Shown one piece after another: positions 24,991-34,017 of a stretch of 64,000 nucleotides of DNA (positions within the stretch are counted from its first letter, which is position 1; the number at the start of each line of letters is the position of its first letter). A program made the position numbers and the translations under genes. The notes below the pieces were generated by a model, which saw only the letters and a list, made by a program, of their open reading frames with translations, had not been told where the DNA came from and did not search any database. Source of the DNA: Streptomyces leeuwenhoekii (lineage in GTDB: Bacteria; Actinomycetota; Actinomycetes; Streptomycetales; Streptomycetaceae); assembly GCF_001013905.1 (NCBI RefSeq), contig NZ_LN831790.1, positions 1,736,001-1,800,000 of the forward strand, given 5' to 3'.

Positions 24991-25836
24991 ATGTCTGAAC
25001 ATTCCATTCTTGTCACCGGGGCGACCGGCAAGTCCGGCCGTCGCGTCGTCAGCCGGTTGCGGGCCGCGGGGCTGCCGGTTCGGGCGGCCTCCCGCAACGG
25101 GGAGCACGTCTTCGACTGGACCGACCGCGGCACCTGGGACGCCGCCCTGGAGGGCGTGCGCTCCGTCTACATCGTGCAGATGGACGGCACGAAGCTCGTA
25201 CGCCCGTTCGTCGAGCGGGCGGTGCGGCACGGGGTGCGGCGGCTGGTGCTGGCCTCGGGGCGCGGGATCGACGATCCGGACTACGCGAAGGACAGCGGCG
25301 GTGTACGGGAGGGCATTCTCGACAGCGAGGCCGCGGTGCGGGAGAGCGGTCTGGAGTGGACGATCAGCAGGCCGGGCTGGTTCGCGCAGAACTTCAGCGA
25401 GGGCTTCTTCGCCGACGGCATCCGCGCCGGTGAGCTGCGGCTGCCCGCGGGTGACGGGGCCGCCGGCTTCGTCGACGCCGAGGACATCGCCGCGGTGGTG
25501 GTCGCCGCCCTGACCGACGACCGGCACGCGGGCCGGATCTACGAGCTGTCCGGCCCGCGGGCGGTGACGCTCGCCGAGGCTGTCGCCACGATCTCCGAGG
25601 CCACCGGCCGGGACATCCGCTACGTCCCGCTCTCCGTCGAGGAATACGTCGCGGAGCTCGTCCGGCAGGGTGTGCCGCCCGCGGACGCGCGGGCCTTCGC
25701 GGATGTCGTCGAGCCGCTCGGAAAGGGCACTGACGCGTACCTCTCCGACGGTGTGCAGCGAGCCCTCGGCCGCCCGCCGCGGACCTTCGCCGAGTTCGCC
25801 AGGTCCACGGCCGCCGCGGGCGGCTGGCCCGCCTGA
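24991..25836 (+). CDS. NAD(P)H-binding NmrA-like atypical SDR
   Basis: 281 aa. The Rossmann motif is ILVTGATGKSGRRVV (residues 6-20, GxxGxxG type). RRLVLASGRGIDDPD and ISRPGWFAQNFSEGFF fit the NmrA/TMR/HSCARG-like atypical SDR group. These either act as quinone or aldehyde reductases or as redox sensors. It is divergent from the AraC regulator and ends before a hypothetical gene. The substrate cannot be read from sequence. Confidence 0.85.
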   Translation: MSEHSILVTGATGKSGRRVVSRLRAAGLPVRAASRNGEHVFDWTDRGTWDAALEGVRSVYIVQMDGTKLVRPFVERAVRHGVRRLVLASGRGIDDPDYAKDSGGVREGILDSEAAVRESGLEWTISRPGWFAQNFSEGFFADGIRAGELRLPAGDGAAGFVDAEDIAAVVVAALTDDRHAGRIYELSGPRAVTLAEAVATISEATGRDIRYVPLSVEEYVAELVRQGVPPADARAFADVVEPLGKGTDAYLSDGVQRALGRPPRTFAEFARSTAAAGGWPA

Positions 25837-25961
25837 CCGCCGCCGCAGGTCGTCGTCCCACCGGGCGGGTCGGCGGCGGACGCGGGCCGCGGCCAGGCCG
25901 GTGACGGCGGCGAAGTGCCCGGTGGGGCCGCGTTGTCGGTGGCGGCTGGAAAGCTGGAGCG

Positions 25962-26258
25962 ATGAACGGCGATGAGCAGTTGCTGCGCGGCCGGGTCTAC
26001 GGCCGCGATCACGACGACCCGGACCCGGGTCCGCTCCCGCACCGGACGTACGCCGCGCTGACGGGCGGGCCGTTGGACGGGCTGCTGCTGGACATCACCG
26101 GGTGGCGGACCGAGGAAGTCGACGACGGCGTGGCGCTCTCCACCGAGCTGTCGCGGTGGCCCGGCGGCCGCGCCCTGTACGACCCGCGCCGGGGCGAGCC
26201 GCGCCTACCCGGCCCGGGTGTGGTGTGCCGCTTGCACTACTCCGGCGACGCGCCCTGA
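25962..26258 (+). CDS. Small hypothetical protein
   Basis: 98 aa, with ATG 25962 preceded by GGAAAGCTGGAGC. There is no signal peptide or membrane segment. The sequence contains TYAALTGGPLDGLLLDITGW and a run of acidic residues, and ends VVCRLHYSGDAP. Third-position GC is strong and the SD is good, so it looks genuinely coded. I recognise no family. It lies 125 nt after the reductase gene on the same strand. Confidence 0.6.
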   Translation: MNGDEQLLRGRVYGRDHDDPDPGPLPHRTYAALTGGPLDGLLLDITGWRTEEVDDGVALSTELSRWPGGRALYDPRRGEPRLPGPGVVCRLHYSGDAP

Positions 26259-26472
26259 CCACAGGCCCGCTCAGGCGCCCGGCCGGGGGGCCCGGCCACT
26301 CCGGCCGCGCCGGCCGCCTGTCGCCCGCCCGCCCGCGGACCGCCGGCCGGGGCGACGGCTCGTGGCGCCCGCCGGCCGTGCGGTGATGAGCGGTGGATCA
26401 CTCCCGCCCCGCGTCATCCCGATCTGACCGTTTTTGGCATGAATCGCAGCCATCTCAGGTCAGTTGGCTGAT

Positions 26473-26488
26473 CTCTCCACGCGGAGAG
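26473..26488. promoter_or_regulatory. Small hairpin upstream of coiled-coil protein gene
   Basis: CTCTCC-ACGC-GGAGAG, a 6-bp stem with a 4-nt loop, 62 nt before the next start. The surrounding 26395-26550 is less GC-rich (for example GACCGTTTTTGGCATGAAT) and is probably the promoter region. The gap 26259-26549 has no gene I can support. Confidence 0.4.
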
Positions 26489-26549
26489 CCTCACCTGGGG
26501 CAGCATACGCAGCGAAGGCGATCAGTTACTCACCGCGACGAAATGGGGG

Positions 26550-27815
26550 ATGATGGCCCGCCAGCCGAACCCGGACCTCACCAACACCCTGGCGATGCTC
26601 CACACCGCCGTCATGCACACGGACAAGAACATCCGGGACGAGCTCGACAAGAGCGTGGAGAAGCTGGAGTCGGCCGGCCGGGCCGCCCACGAGAAGACGG
26701 CCAAGGAGGTCGTCGAAGAGCTCGGCCGGATGCGCACGAACTTCCGCGACGTCTACAACAAGCTGAACTCAAACGGCGACTCCCTCAGCAGCCAGGTGAA
26801 CGAGGTCGTAACCCAGTTGCGCGCCGAACTGCGGGAGATGCGGGTCGTACTGGCGGACCTCACCCCGCCCGTCCCCTCCCCGCTCACCGCCTCGCCCTCC
26901 CCCGTCTCGGCGCTCCGGGAGGCCTCCGGCACCGAGGGCGAGCACACCGGTCTCGCGCCCGCACCGGCCGCCACCGCCACCGCCACCGACGGACTCCCCG
27001 AAGAGACCGCCTCCGCCGCGATCCCCGCGCAGCGCGCAGCCGATCAGGACTCCTCCCCCAGCCCGGCCCTGTCGGTCGACGCGGTCCGCCAAGCCGTCCG
27101 CGAGGTCCTCGCCGAGGAACTCGCGCCCGTACTCACCGCGTTCACCCCCTCGGATCTCGGCACCGCCCTGGAGGAAGCCCGCTCAGGACTCGTCGGGCTG
27201 CAGGACCACGTCGCGGACCTGCGCGCCGCCGTGGAGGAGCTGCGGACCCGGTCCGACGCCACCGCCGAGACCGCGGCCACCGCCGAGACCTCGGCCGTCG
27301 ACAGGAGCGCGGCCGTCGACGTGAGCGCGGAGCACAGCGCCCTGCTCCGGACGGCGGCCCGCGTCTCCTCCGCCAGTCTGCTGTGCCACCGCGACATCTG
27401 GGAGTTCGTCACCGCCCACGCCGGGCGGCACCCGCACTTCCGGGTGCCGCCGCAGGTCGCCGACGAGGGGGACCAGCGGGTCCGCGCCGCGCTGTCCGGC
27501 CGTTCCCTGATCGCCCTGCTGATCAGCCTGCACTCCACCCAGTGCACCGCGAGCGACGGCGACGGCGACCGGGAGCTCGCCGCCACCCTGTACGAGCGGA
27601 TCGAGAAGAGTCTGAACGGCCTCGCCCCCAGCGGCGAACCGGTCACCATCACCCTCGACGACCGCGCCGCCCCCGCGCCGGACACTCCGCCCACGGAGGA
27701 CGGCACCGGGAGGGACCCCGAGACGGAGAGCACGGGCATCCCGCCCGCCGCCACGGAGCAGGACACCGAACAGGACACGGACCCCGGCGAGGAGCCCGGC
27801 CCCTTCGCCCGGTGA
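26550..27815 (+). CDS. Coiled-coil protein of unknown function
   Basis: 421 aa from ATG 26550 or 26553 (GGGGG just upstream). Residues ~10-105 are predominantly helical and heptad-like (NIRDELDKSVEKLESAGRAA, then QVNEVVTQLRAELREMRVVL), so the protein probably oligomerises. A Pro/Ala/Thr linker (~105-175) follows. A second helical part (ALEEARSGLVGLQDHVADLR) leads to a globular segment, residues ~260-350, with SASLLCHRDIWEFVTAHAG and VRAALSGRSLIALLISLHST. The C-terminus is acidic. I recognise no family. It stands alone, followed by a strong hairpin. Confidence 0.75.
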   Translation: MMARQPNPDLTNTLAMLHTAVMHTDKNIRDELDKSVEKLESAGRAAHEKTAKEVVEELGRMRTNFRDVYNKLNSNGDSLSSQVNEVVTQLRAELREMRVVLADLTPPVPSPLTASPSPVSALREASGTEGEHTGLAPAPAATATATDGLPEETASAAIPAQRAADQDSSPSPALSVDAVRQAVREVLAEELAPVLTAFTPSDLGTALEEARSGLVGLQDHVADLRAAVEELRTRSDATAETAATAETSAVDRSAAVDVSAEHSALLRTAARVSSASLLCHRDIWEFVTAHAGRHPHFRVPPQVADEGDQRVRAALSGRSLIALLISLHSTQCTASDGDGDRELAATLYERIEKSLNGLAPSGEPVTITLDDRAAPAPDTPPTEDGTGRDPETESTGIPPAATEQDTEQDTDPGEEPGPFAR

Positions 27816-27821
27816 ACCGCC

Positions 27822-27869
27822 CCGGCCGGCGCCCGCCCTCCGCAGCACGGACGGGCGGGCACCGGCCGG
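27822..27869. terminator. Terminator hairpin between convergent genes
   Basis: CCGGCCGG-C-GCCCGCCC (27822-27838) pairs with GGGCGGGC-A-CCGGCCGG (27853-27869): 16 paired bases, one internal mismatch and a 14-nt loop. Confidence 0.8.
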
Positions 27870-27892
27870 GAGCGAGGGCGTTCCGGCCCTCC

Positions 27893-28426
27893 TCACGCGG
27901 TTTCGATACCACGCCCCGGGGGGCTCTGCCCCCTTGTGAGCCGGAAACGGGTGTAGTGCGCGAAGTCGGCTACGAGCTCGAAGCCCAGGCGCCTGAGCAG
28001 GGCCGCGCTCCTGTCGTTGCCGTGGGTGACCCCGGCGAAGATGTCGGTGGCACCGAGGGCACGTACGGCGTAGTCGAACAGGGCCTCGCATGCCGCGGTG
28101 GCCCGGCCCGCGCCGGTGTGGTCCTGGCCGAGCCAATAGCCCGTGCCGTACCGCGGAGGATCGACGGCGATCAGACCGATCCGGCCGATCAGTTCGCCGT
28201 CCAGGCGGATGCCGTAGCGCAGATGCGGTCCGGGGTCCTGGTCGAGTTCGTTTCGCACCCAGGCGCGGGTGGCGTCGCCTTCCTCCTGGTAGTCCCCCAG
28301 CCGGCTCAGGTGCCGCCGGTTGCGGTCCAGCAGGGCGTAGTAGGCATCGGCGTCCTCGGGCGTCAACGCGCGCAGGATCAGATCGGGGACACGGGTCGGA
28401 AGGTCGGGTGGCCGGCGCCGGGGCAT
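27893..28426 (-). CDS. GNAT N-acetyltransferase, RimJ/RimL type
   Basis: 177 aa. LILRALTPEDADAYYALLDR opens the acetyltransferase_3 fold. ELIGRIGLIAVDPPRYGTGY and WLGQDHTGAGRATAACEALF form the acetyl-CoA-binding strand and loop. NDRSAALLRRLGFELV is the typical C-terminal motif. RimJ/RimL relatives acetylate N-termini of ribosomal proteins or small amines; the target is unknown here. The ATG at 28426 was chosen by alignment. The region 28427-28734 upstream holds no gene I can support. Confidence 0.82.
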   Translation of the reverse strand: MPRRRPPDLPTRVPDLILRALTPEDADAYYALLDRNRRHLSRLGDYQEEGDATRAWVRNELDQDPGPHLRYGIRLDGELIGRIGLIAVDPPRYGTGYWLGQDHTGAGRATAACEALFDYAVRALGATDIFAGVTHGNDRSAALLRRLGFELVADFAHYTRFRLTRGQSPPGRGIETA

Positions 28427-28734
28427 CGTGGTTGCGGGCACGGCTCCGCAACCTATGCGCCTTTTCACGCCCGGCCAACCGGTTTGCAAGGGAGGCGCGG
28501 GCGCGGTTCGCCGCCGTGTCGGCCTGCGAGAGCGCAGGCGGCACGGCGCTCGGGGTCTTCCGGCGACTTCCCCGGTACGGTGGGCACTTCACGCGGGCAC
28601 CTCGCGCCGGATGGCGGGTTCGCGCCTGCCCGGACGCTGGAATCCCAGACGCGTGCTGACGGCCCTCGCTTCCGCCCGGCGGATAGAGGCCGCCCCCGCG
28701 AGCTCACCGTGCCGGCCCGCGGCCGGGCGGCGGG

Positions 28735-30978
28735 TCAGGAGCCGCCCGGCACGCCCAGGCCCGTCAGCGCGCCGACCGGGTCGAGGTCGGGGGTGCCGCG
28801 GGGCCACCAGTCGTCGCTGCCCGGTTCCGACTCGTAGGCGTACCACAGCCCGTCACGGCCCAGGCGGAGCTGTATGTGGCCCTGAGGGTGGGTGAGGCGG
28901 TTGCGCCAGGGCCTGAAGGCGGGGAGGTCGGCGGCGAGGAGGAGGGGGCGGGCCCGGTCGAAGCGGCCGGCCGGCGGGTCCCACGGCTCTTCGAGGACGG
29001 TGAGGCCCTCCAGGCCGCCCTGTCGCCAGGCCGCCACCGCGCGCGCCAGGTCGGCCGTGGTGCGGCCGGTGGCCGCGGCGAGGGAGGCGTACAGGGCCCG
29101 GGTGGCGGCGGTGAGACCGGAGCCGGGGCGGGCGGCGGCGAGGCGGACGGCGTCCTGCCACAGCGTCAGCTCGCCGACCGGGTCGCGGCCCGTGGTGAGC
29201 AGCGTGTGCGCCCGGGCGGCGGCGTCGGTCGCGAGCTGGTCCAGCGCGAAGGGGTCCGGACCGCCGGGTGCCGCCGGGTAGGCGGGAGGCTGTCCGGGGT
29301 GCGGGGGCGCGGGCGGCGGGGGTGGCAGCGGCGGAAGCCGGCGTGGTGCCAGTGCCTCGCTCGCGCGTATGCCGGGCAGCGGCGCCGGCTGTCCGGACCG
29401 GGCGGCGCGGGCCGCGCGGGCGGCGCTCAGCCGGGACAGGGCGTCGATCAGCTCGCGTTCGCCGCGCCCGCGCAGCAGGAGCAGCACGAAGGGGTCGGCG
29501 TCCAGCAGGCGTGCCGTCTGGTAGCAGAGGGCGGCCGCGTGTTTGCAGGGATGGCCGGAGTCGGGGCAACTGCATTGCGGGGCGAGGTCGCCGGGGCCGG
29601 GCAGGAGGGGGATGCCGCAGTCCGCGAGGGAGTGGGGCAGTTCCTTGTCGAGGAGGGCGGCGATGTGGCCGGGCCGTTCGGCGGCGGTGTCCAGGAACCG
29701 CTCCCATGCGTCGTCGTCGAGGGTGCGCAGCCGCACCTGCACCCGGTACGGGCGCGGACGGCTGCCCCGCACGTACGCCAGGACGAGCCCGGGGGTCACG
29801 GTGATCGCGTCGACGTGCCCCCGCTCCGCGTATCCGCGTCCCCGCGCGAGCCGTGCGGGGTCCAGTGCCCCTTCCTCCAGCGCGGTGACCCACGCGTTGC
29901 CCCACCATGTCCCGGCGAACGCCCCGTCAGGTGTCGTACGTGCGGGGAAGGCCGGGAAGGTGCGCCGGTGTTCGCCGTCGCGCCCGGGGGCGGCCATGGA
30001 GCGGGGGGCCCGGGGTGCGGCGGGTGGCGCGGGGCGGTTCGCGGACGCCGGGTCCGGATCGGCGTGGTGGAGCGTGGCAGGGGGCGTTGAGGGCGTGTCG
30101 GCGAGCGGTCGGCGGGACGGCTCCGGCTGCCGTGACGCGCCGTCCCGCAAGGCCGGGGACGGCTCGGGGAGCGCGCGGGGGTCGGAGGGCTCGGGGAGTC
30201 GGGTCGGCGGCGCGGCGGCGGGAGCGGGCGTCTCCCCGGCGGGGTCGCTGTCGACCGGCAGCCGGAACGCGTCGGCGACCAACTCCCGTACCGCGCGGGC
30301 CCGGACGGCGGCCTCGCCGGGCGTGGCGGCGCGGGCGCGCGGCGGGCGGGAGGCGCTCCCGGTCTCCTCGGCCGCGTCGGCGGCGCGTGCCTGCCGCGCG
30401 TCGAGGGCCGCCCGCAGGGCTTCGCGCGCGGCGTCCCCGGGGCGGTCGCCCCGGGGACGCCGCTCGGGCCGGGCGGGGTGGGGGACGGCGCCGGAGGGGC
30501 GGGGGTCCCGCGGCGGGGCGGCGTCCGGCGCCGCCTCCCGGGTGGGCGCGGGAGCGCCGGGCGGGACCGCGTCACCGGCCGCAGCGGCCGCGGCCGGTGA
30601 GTCGTCGGCGTCCCGGGGCACGGCGCGCCGCAGGGAGGCGGCCTGCCGCAGCGCCGCGCGGGCCACGTCGGCCGGGCGGGGACCGGGGTGCTCCGGTGCT
30701 TCAGCGGCGGGAGCCACCGGGCCGGCGGGCGGGACGGCGCCCTCGGCCGTCCCGGCGTCTTCGGCCGCCCCGGTGTCCGTGGCGTCGGGGGCGTCGGGGG
30801 CGTCGGGTTCCGAGGAATCCTCCGGGCGCGCGGGACCGGCGGCGGCCCGGGTCTGCTCCGCCGCGGGGGGCCGCGGGGGCTCGGCGCCGGCCGCCGGGTT
30901 CCGTCCCGGCGCGGTCTCCAGCCGCTCCCGGGCGGCCCGCAGGGCGCGGCGGGCCTCGTCGGCGGGTCCGGGCGTCAT
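28735..30978 (-). CDS. SWIM zinc-finger protein coupled to SNF2 helicase
   Basis: 747 aa. Residues ~1-330 are low-complexity Ala/Pro/Glu/Arg and probably disordered. From ~335 (FPAFPARTTPDGAFAGTWWG) the conserved part begins, and the SWIM motif CSCPDSGHPCKHAAALCY (~residues 475-492) has the C-x-C...C-x-H pattern that binds zinc and nucleic acid or protein. The C-terminus carries PPAGRFDRARPLLLAADLP and ends with GHIQLRLGRDGLWYAYESEP. Its ATG overlaps the helicase stop (ATGA), so the two are made together. Actinobacteria commonly encode this SNF2-SWIM pair; its job is not established. Confidence 0.85.
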   Translation of the reverse strand: MTPGPADEARRALRAARERLETAPGRNPAAGAEPPRPPAAEQTRAAAGPARPEDSSEPDAPDAPDATDTGAAEDAGTAEGAVPPAGPVAPAAEAPEHPGPRPADVARAALRQAASLRRAVPRDADDSPAAAAAAGDAVPPGAPAPTREAAPDAAPPRDPRPSGAVPHPARPERRPRGDRPGDAAREALRAALDARQARAADAAEETGSASRPPRARAATPGEAAVRARAVRELVADAFRLPVDSDPAGETPAPAAAPPTRLPEPSDPRALPEPSPALRDGASRQPEPSRRPLADTPSTPPATLHHADPDPASANRPAPPAAPRAPRSMAAPGRDGEHRRTFPAFPARTTPDGAFAGTWWGNAWVTALEEGALDPARLARGRGYAERGHVDAITVTPGLVLAYVRGSRPRPYRVQVRLRTLDDDAWERFLDTAAERPGHIAALLDKELPHSLADCGIPLLPGPGDLAPQCSCPDSGHPCKHAAALCYQTARLLDADPFVLLLLRGRGERELIDALSRLSAARAARAARSGQPAPLPGIRASEALAPRRLPPLPPPPPAPPHPGQPPAYPAAPGGPDPFALDQLATDAAARAHTLLTTGRDPVGELTLWQDAVRLAAARPGSGLTAATRALYASLAAATGRTTADLARAVAAWRQGGLEGLTVLEEPWDPPAGRFDRARPLLLAADLPAFRPWRNRLTHPQGHIQLRLGRDGLWYAYESEPGSDDWWPRGTPDLDPVGALTGLGVPGGS

Positions 30979-33833
30979 GAGGGCCTCCGCAGGGACACCA
31001 GGTCGGACAGCTCACGGTCCGTCAGCTCGGTGAGGGCGGACTCGCCGGAGCCGAGGATCGCGTCGGCCAGGGCCCGCTTGGACTCCAGCATCTCGGCGAT
31101 GCGGTCCTCGACCGTGCCCTCGGTGATCAGGCGGTGGACCTGGACGGGCTGGGTCTGGCCGATGCGGTAGGCGCGGTCGGTGGCCTGCTCCTCGACGGCC
31201 GGGTTCCACCAGCGGTCGAAGTGGACGACATGGCCCGCGCGGGTGAGGTTCAGGCCGGTGCCGGCCGCCTTGAGGGAGAGCACGAGCACCGGGTTCTCCC
31301 CGGCCTGGAAACGGTCCACCATGCGCTCCCGCTCGGGCACGGGCGTGCCGCCGTGCAGCAGTTCCACGGGGACCGCGCGGTCGGCCAGGTGGGAGGTGAT
31401 GAGACGGGCCATGCCGACGTACTGGGTGAAGACCAGCGCCGAGCCGTCCTCCGCGAGCAGGGTGTCCAGCAGTTCGTCGAGGAGGGCGAGTTTGCCGGAG
31501 CGGGCCGCCTGCCGGTCGCCCCCTCCCCGCGGGTGCTCCTCCTTCAGGAAGAGCGCCGGGTGGTCGCAGATCTGCTTCAGGGAGGTGAGCAGCTTGAGCA
31601 CCAGTCCCCGGCGGGCCATCCCCTGCGAGGTCTCGATGGCCAGCATCGACTCGCGCACCACCGCCTCGTACAGCGCGGCCTGCTCGCGGGTCAGCGGGAC
31701 GGGATGGTCGGTCTCGGTCTTCGGCGGCAGCTCGGGGACGATGCCCGGGTCGGACTTGCGGCGGCGCAGCAGGAAGGGGCGGACCAGGCGGGCCAGGCGC
31801 CGTACCGCCTCGGGGTTGTCGCCGTGCTCGCCGTTCTCCACGGCGCGGGCGTGGCGGGCGCGGAAGGACTTGAGCGGTCCGAGGAGCCCGGGGGTGGTCC
31901 AGTCGAGCAGCGCCCACAGCTCGGAGAGGTTGTTCTCCACCGGTGTGCCGGTCAGGGCCACGCGCGCCGGGGACGGGATGGTGCGCAGGGCCTTCGCCGT
32001 GGCCGAGTAGGGGTTCTTCACATGCTGTGCCTCGTCGGCGACGACCAGGCCCCAGGGCTGCCCGGCCAGTTCCGGTGCCGCCGACCGCATGGTGCCGTAG
32101 GTGGTGAGGACGAAGCCGCCGGTCAGACCGTCCAGGGTGCGGTCGGGGCCGTGGAAGCGGCGCACGGGGACGCCGGGGGCGAACCGGTGGATCTCCCGCT
32201 GCCAGTTGCCGAGCAGCGAGGCCGGGCAGACCACGAGCGTCGGCTCGCTGCGCGCCCGCTTCAGGTGCAGGGCGATGACGGTGACCGTCTTGCCGAGGCC
32301 CATGTCGTCGGCGAGGCAGCCGCCGAGGCCCAGGGAGGTCATGAGGTCGAGCCAGGCCAGGCCCCGTAGCTGGTAGTCGCGCAAGGTGGCGTGCAGGCCG
32401 GGCGGCGGCTCGGCCGGCCGCACCCCCGCGGTGATCCTGTCGCGCAGCGCGGCCAGGGCGCCCACGGGCACCGCCTCGACCGTCTCGCCGTCGGCCTCGG
32501 CGGTGCCGGTGAGCGCGACGGACAGCGCGTCGACGGGGTCGAGCAGGCCCAGCTCCCGCTTGCGGGCCCGGCGTACGAGAGCCGGGTCGACCAGGACCCA
32601 GCGGTCCCGCAGCCGTACGACGGGGCGGTGGGCCTCGGCGAGGGTGTCCATCTCGGCCTCGGTCAGCGCGTCGCCGCCGAGGGCGAGCTGCCAGCGGAAC
32701 CGCAGCAGCTCCCCGCTCTCGAAGAAGCCGGTGCCGTCGGTCGCCGAGCCGGGGGCGGGTGTGACCACCGCCCTCGCGGTCAGGTCCTGGGCGAGGTCGC
32801 GCGGCCAGTGCACGGCGACGCCTGCCGCGGCGAGCCGGGTGGCCGCCACTCCCAGCAGGTCGCCGAGCTCCTCCTCGGACAGGGCGAGGACGTCGGGCAC
32901 GTCCTGCTGGGCGAGCCGGTCCAGCGGTGGCCAGACCCGGGCCGCCCGGCGCACCGCGAGGGCGGCGTCCACGCGTGCGCGCGGCCCGAAGGCCGCGTCG
33001 GCCGTACCCGCCCACAGATCGGCGGCGTCCGTCACCAGGGTGGGGTCGGCGAGGCTGTGCACCTGGACGATGGCGGCACCGGCGCCGCGCGCTCCGCCGC
33101 TGTCGTTGCCGCGGTCGAACAGGTCGTACGCCGACAGGTCCAGGCGGAGCGAGATCCGCACCCCCGCGTCCATGCCGGCGGCGACCTCCGCGGCCCAGTC
33201 GTGGGCCCCGGGCAGGTACTGGGGCGTCTGCGCGGCGAAGGGCCCGCCCGAGACGTGGGGGGCGGCCGGGGTGCGGGGCAGGGTGTCCGCGACGGCGTCC
33301 AGGAAGGAGCGCATCAGCGCCTCCGGCTCGGGCAGGCGGATCGGGCCCGGGCCCTCCAACGGCACCGCGTGGCCCTCCGGGGGGAGGGCGGCGGCCACCG
33401 CGCGCAGGTGCGCGAGGTCGTCCGGCTCCAGCGGTCCGGCGCGCCAGGCGTCGTGGCCCGTCGCCGTCAGGCCGGGCAGGAGCCGGCCGCGCGCGGTGAG
33501 CCGCAGGGCGTGCAGGGCGGCGGCGCCCCAGCAGGCGGTGGCGGGGTGGGCGGCCGGGGTGTGGCGGGCGCGGACGAGCAGGGGCAGCGCTGCGGCGAGC
33601 GGGAGCGCCAGCGCGGGGGTGGTCCTGCGCCGCACACCGGTGCCGTGCCGCCGTACGACGGTGAGCTCCGTGTCCCGCGCGGGCAGCTCGCCGCCCTCGG
33701 GGTCCCAGAAGGCGACCCGGCCCTCGCGCGGGAGAGCGGCGGGCAGGAACACGGCGGCGAGATGGAGGGGGACGTCCGGGACGGACTCCCGCGGTGCCTC
33801 CGCAGGCGCCGCCGGCGCGGCCCTGTCGCTCAT
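30975..33833 (-). CDS. SNF2 family DEAD/DEAH-box helicase
   Basis: 952 aa. The N-terminal ~480 residues are the SNF2-associated region found in bacterial homologues. Then come helicase motif I ADDMGLGKTVTVIAL, motif II VVADEAQHVKN, motif III ALTGTPVENNLSELW, motif V LSLKAAGTGLNLTRAGHVVH, and motif VI DRAYRIGQTQPVQVHRLI. It is an ATP-driven double-stranded DNA translocase, probably remodelling protein-DNA complexes. ATG 33833 (SDRAAP...) was chosen because GGGAGG lies 11 nt upstream; GTG 33845 is in frame. It is translationally coupled to the SWIM protein gene. Confidence 0.9.
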   Translation of the reverse strand: MSDRAAPAAPAEAPRESVPDVPLHLAAVFLPAALPREGRVAFWDPEGGELPARDTELTVVRRHGTGVRRRTTPALALPLAAALPLLVRARHTPAAHPATACWGAAALHALRLTARGRLLPGLTATGHDAWRAGPLEPDDLAHLRAVAAALPPEGHAVPLEGPGPIRLPEPEALMRSFLDAVADTLPRTPAAPHVSGGPFAAQTPQYLPGAHDWAAEVAAGMDAGVRISLRLDLSAYDLFDRGNDSGGARGAGAAIVQVHSLADPTLVTDAADLWAGTADAAFGPRARVDAALAVRRAARVWPPLDRLAQQDVPDVLALSEEELGDLLGVAATRLAAAGVAVHWPRDLAQDLTARAVVTPAPGSATDGTGFFESGELLRFRWQLALGGDALTEAEMDTLAEAHRPVVRLRDRWVLVDPALVRRARKRELGLLDPVDALSVALTGTAEADGETVEAVPVGALAALRDRITAGVRPAEPPPGLHATLRDYQLRGLAWLDLMTSLGLGGCLADDMGLGKTVTVIALHLKRARSEPTLVVCPASLLGNWQREIHRFAPGVPVRRFHGPDRTLDGLTGGFVLTTYGTMRSAAPELAGQPWGLVVADEAQHVKNPYSATAKALRTIPSPARVALTGTPVENNLSELWALLDWTTPGLLGPLKSFRARHARAVENGEHGDNPEAVRRLARLVRPFLLRRRKSDPGIVPELPPKTETDHPVPLTREQAALYEAVVRESMLAIETSQGMARRGLVLKLLTSLKQICDHPALFLKEEHPRGGGDRQAARSGKLALLDELLDTLLAEDGSALVFTQYVGMARLITSHLADRAVPVELLHGGTPVPERERMVDRFQAGENPVLVLSLKAAGTGLNLTRAGHVVHFDRWWNPAVEEQATDRAYRIGQTQPVQVHRLITEGTVEDRIAEMLESKRALADAILGSGESALTELTDRELSDLVSLRRPS

Positions 33834-33978
33834 AGGTCCTGTCACCTCCCGCCCATGTGCTTGCCCGATCGGATGTCTTCGACTGTACGGGCGGGGTCTG
33901 ACAATCGGCTCCGGAGCCCGGCCGGCGCCGGCCGGGCGTCCCGCGGCCGGGGCGCCGGCGGGCCACCGGTCCGGGGAC

Positions 33979-34017
33979 GACCCGGGCCCCCGGGGCCGGG
34001 GACCCGGGCCCCCGGGG
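33979..34017 (-). terminator. Two copies of a 17-bp GC palindromic unit at gene end
   Basis: GACCCGGGCCCCCGGGG occurs at 33979-33995 and 34001-34017, directly after the stop of the small membrane protein gene. Each copy can fold (CCCGGG...CCCGGG). It is likely the terminator of the kinase operon and lies upstream of the helicase gene. Confidence 0.6.
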
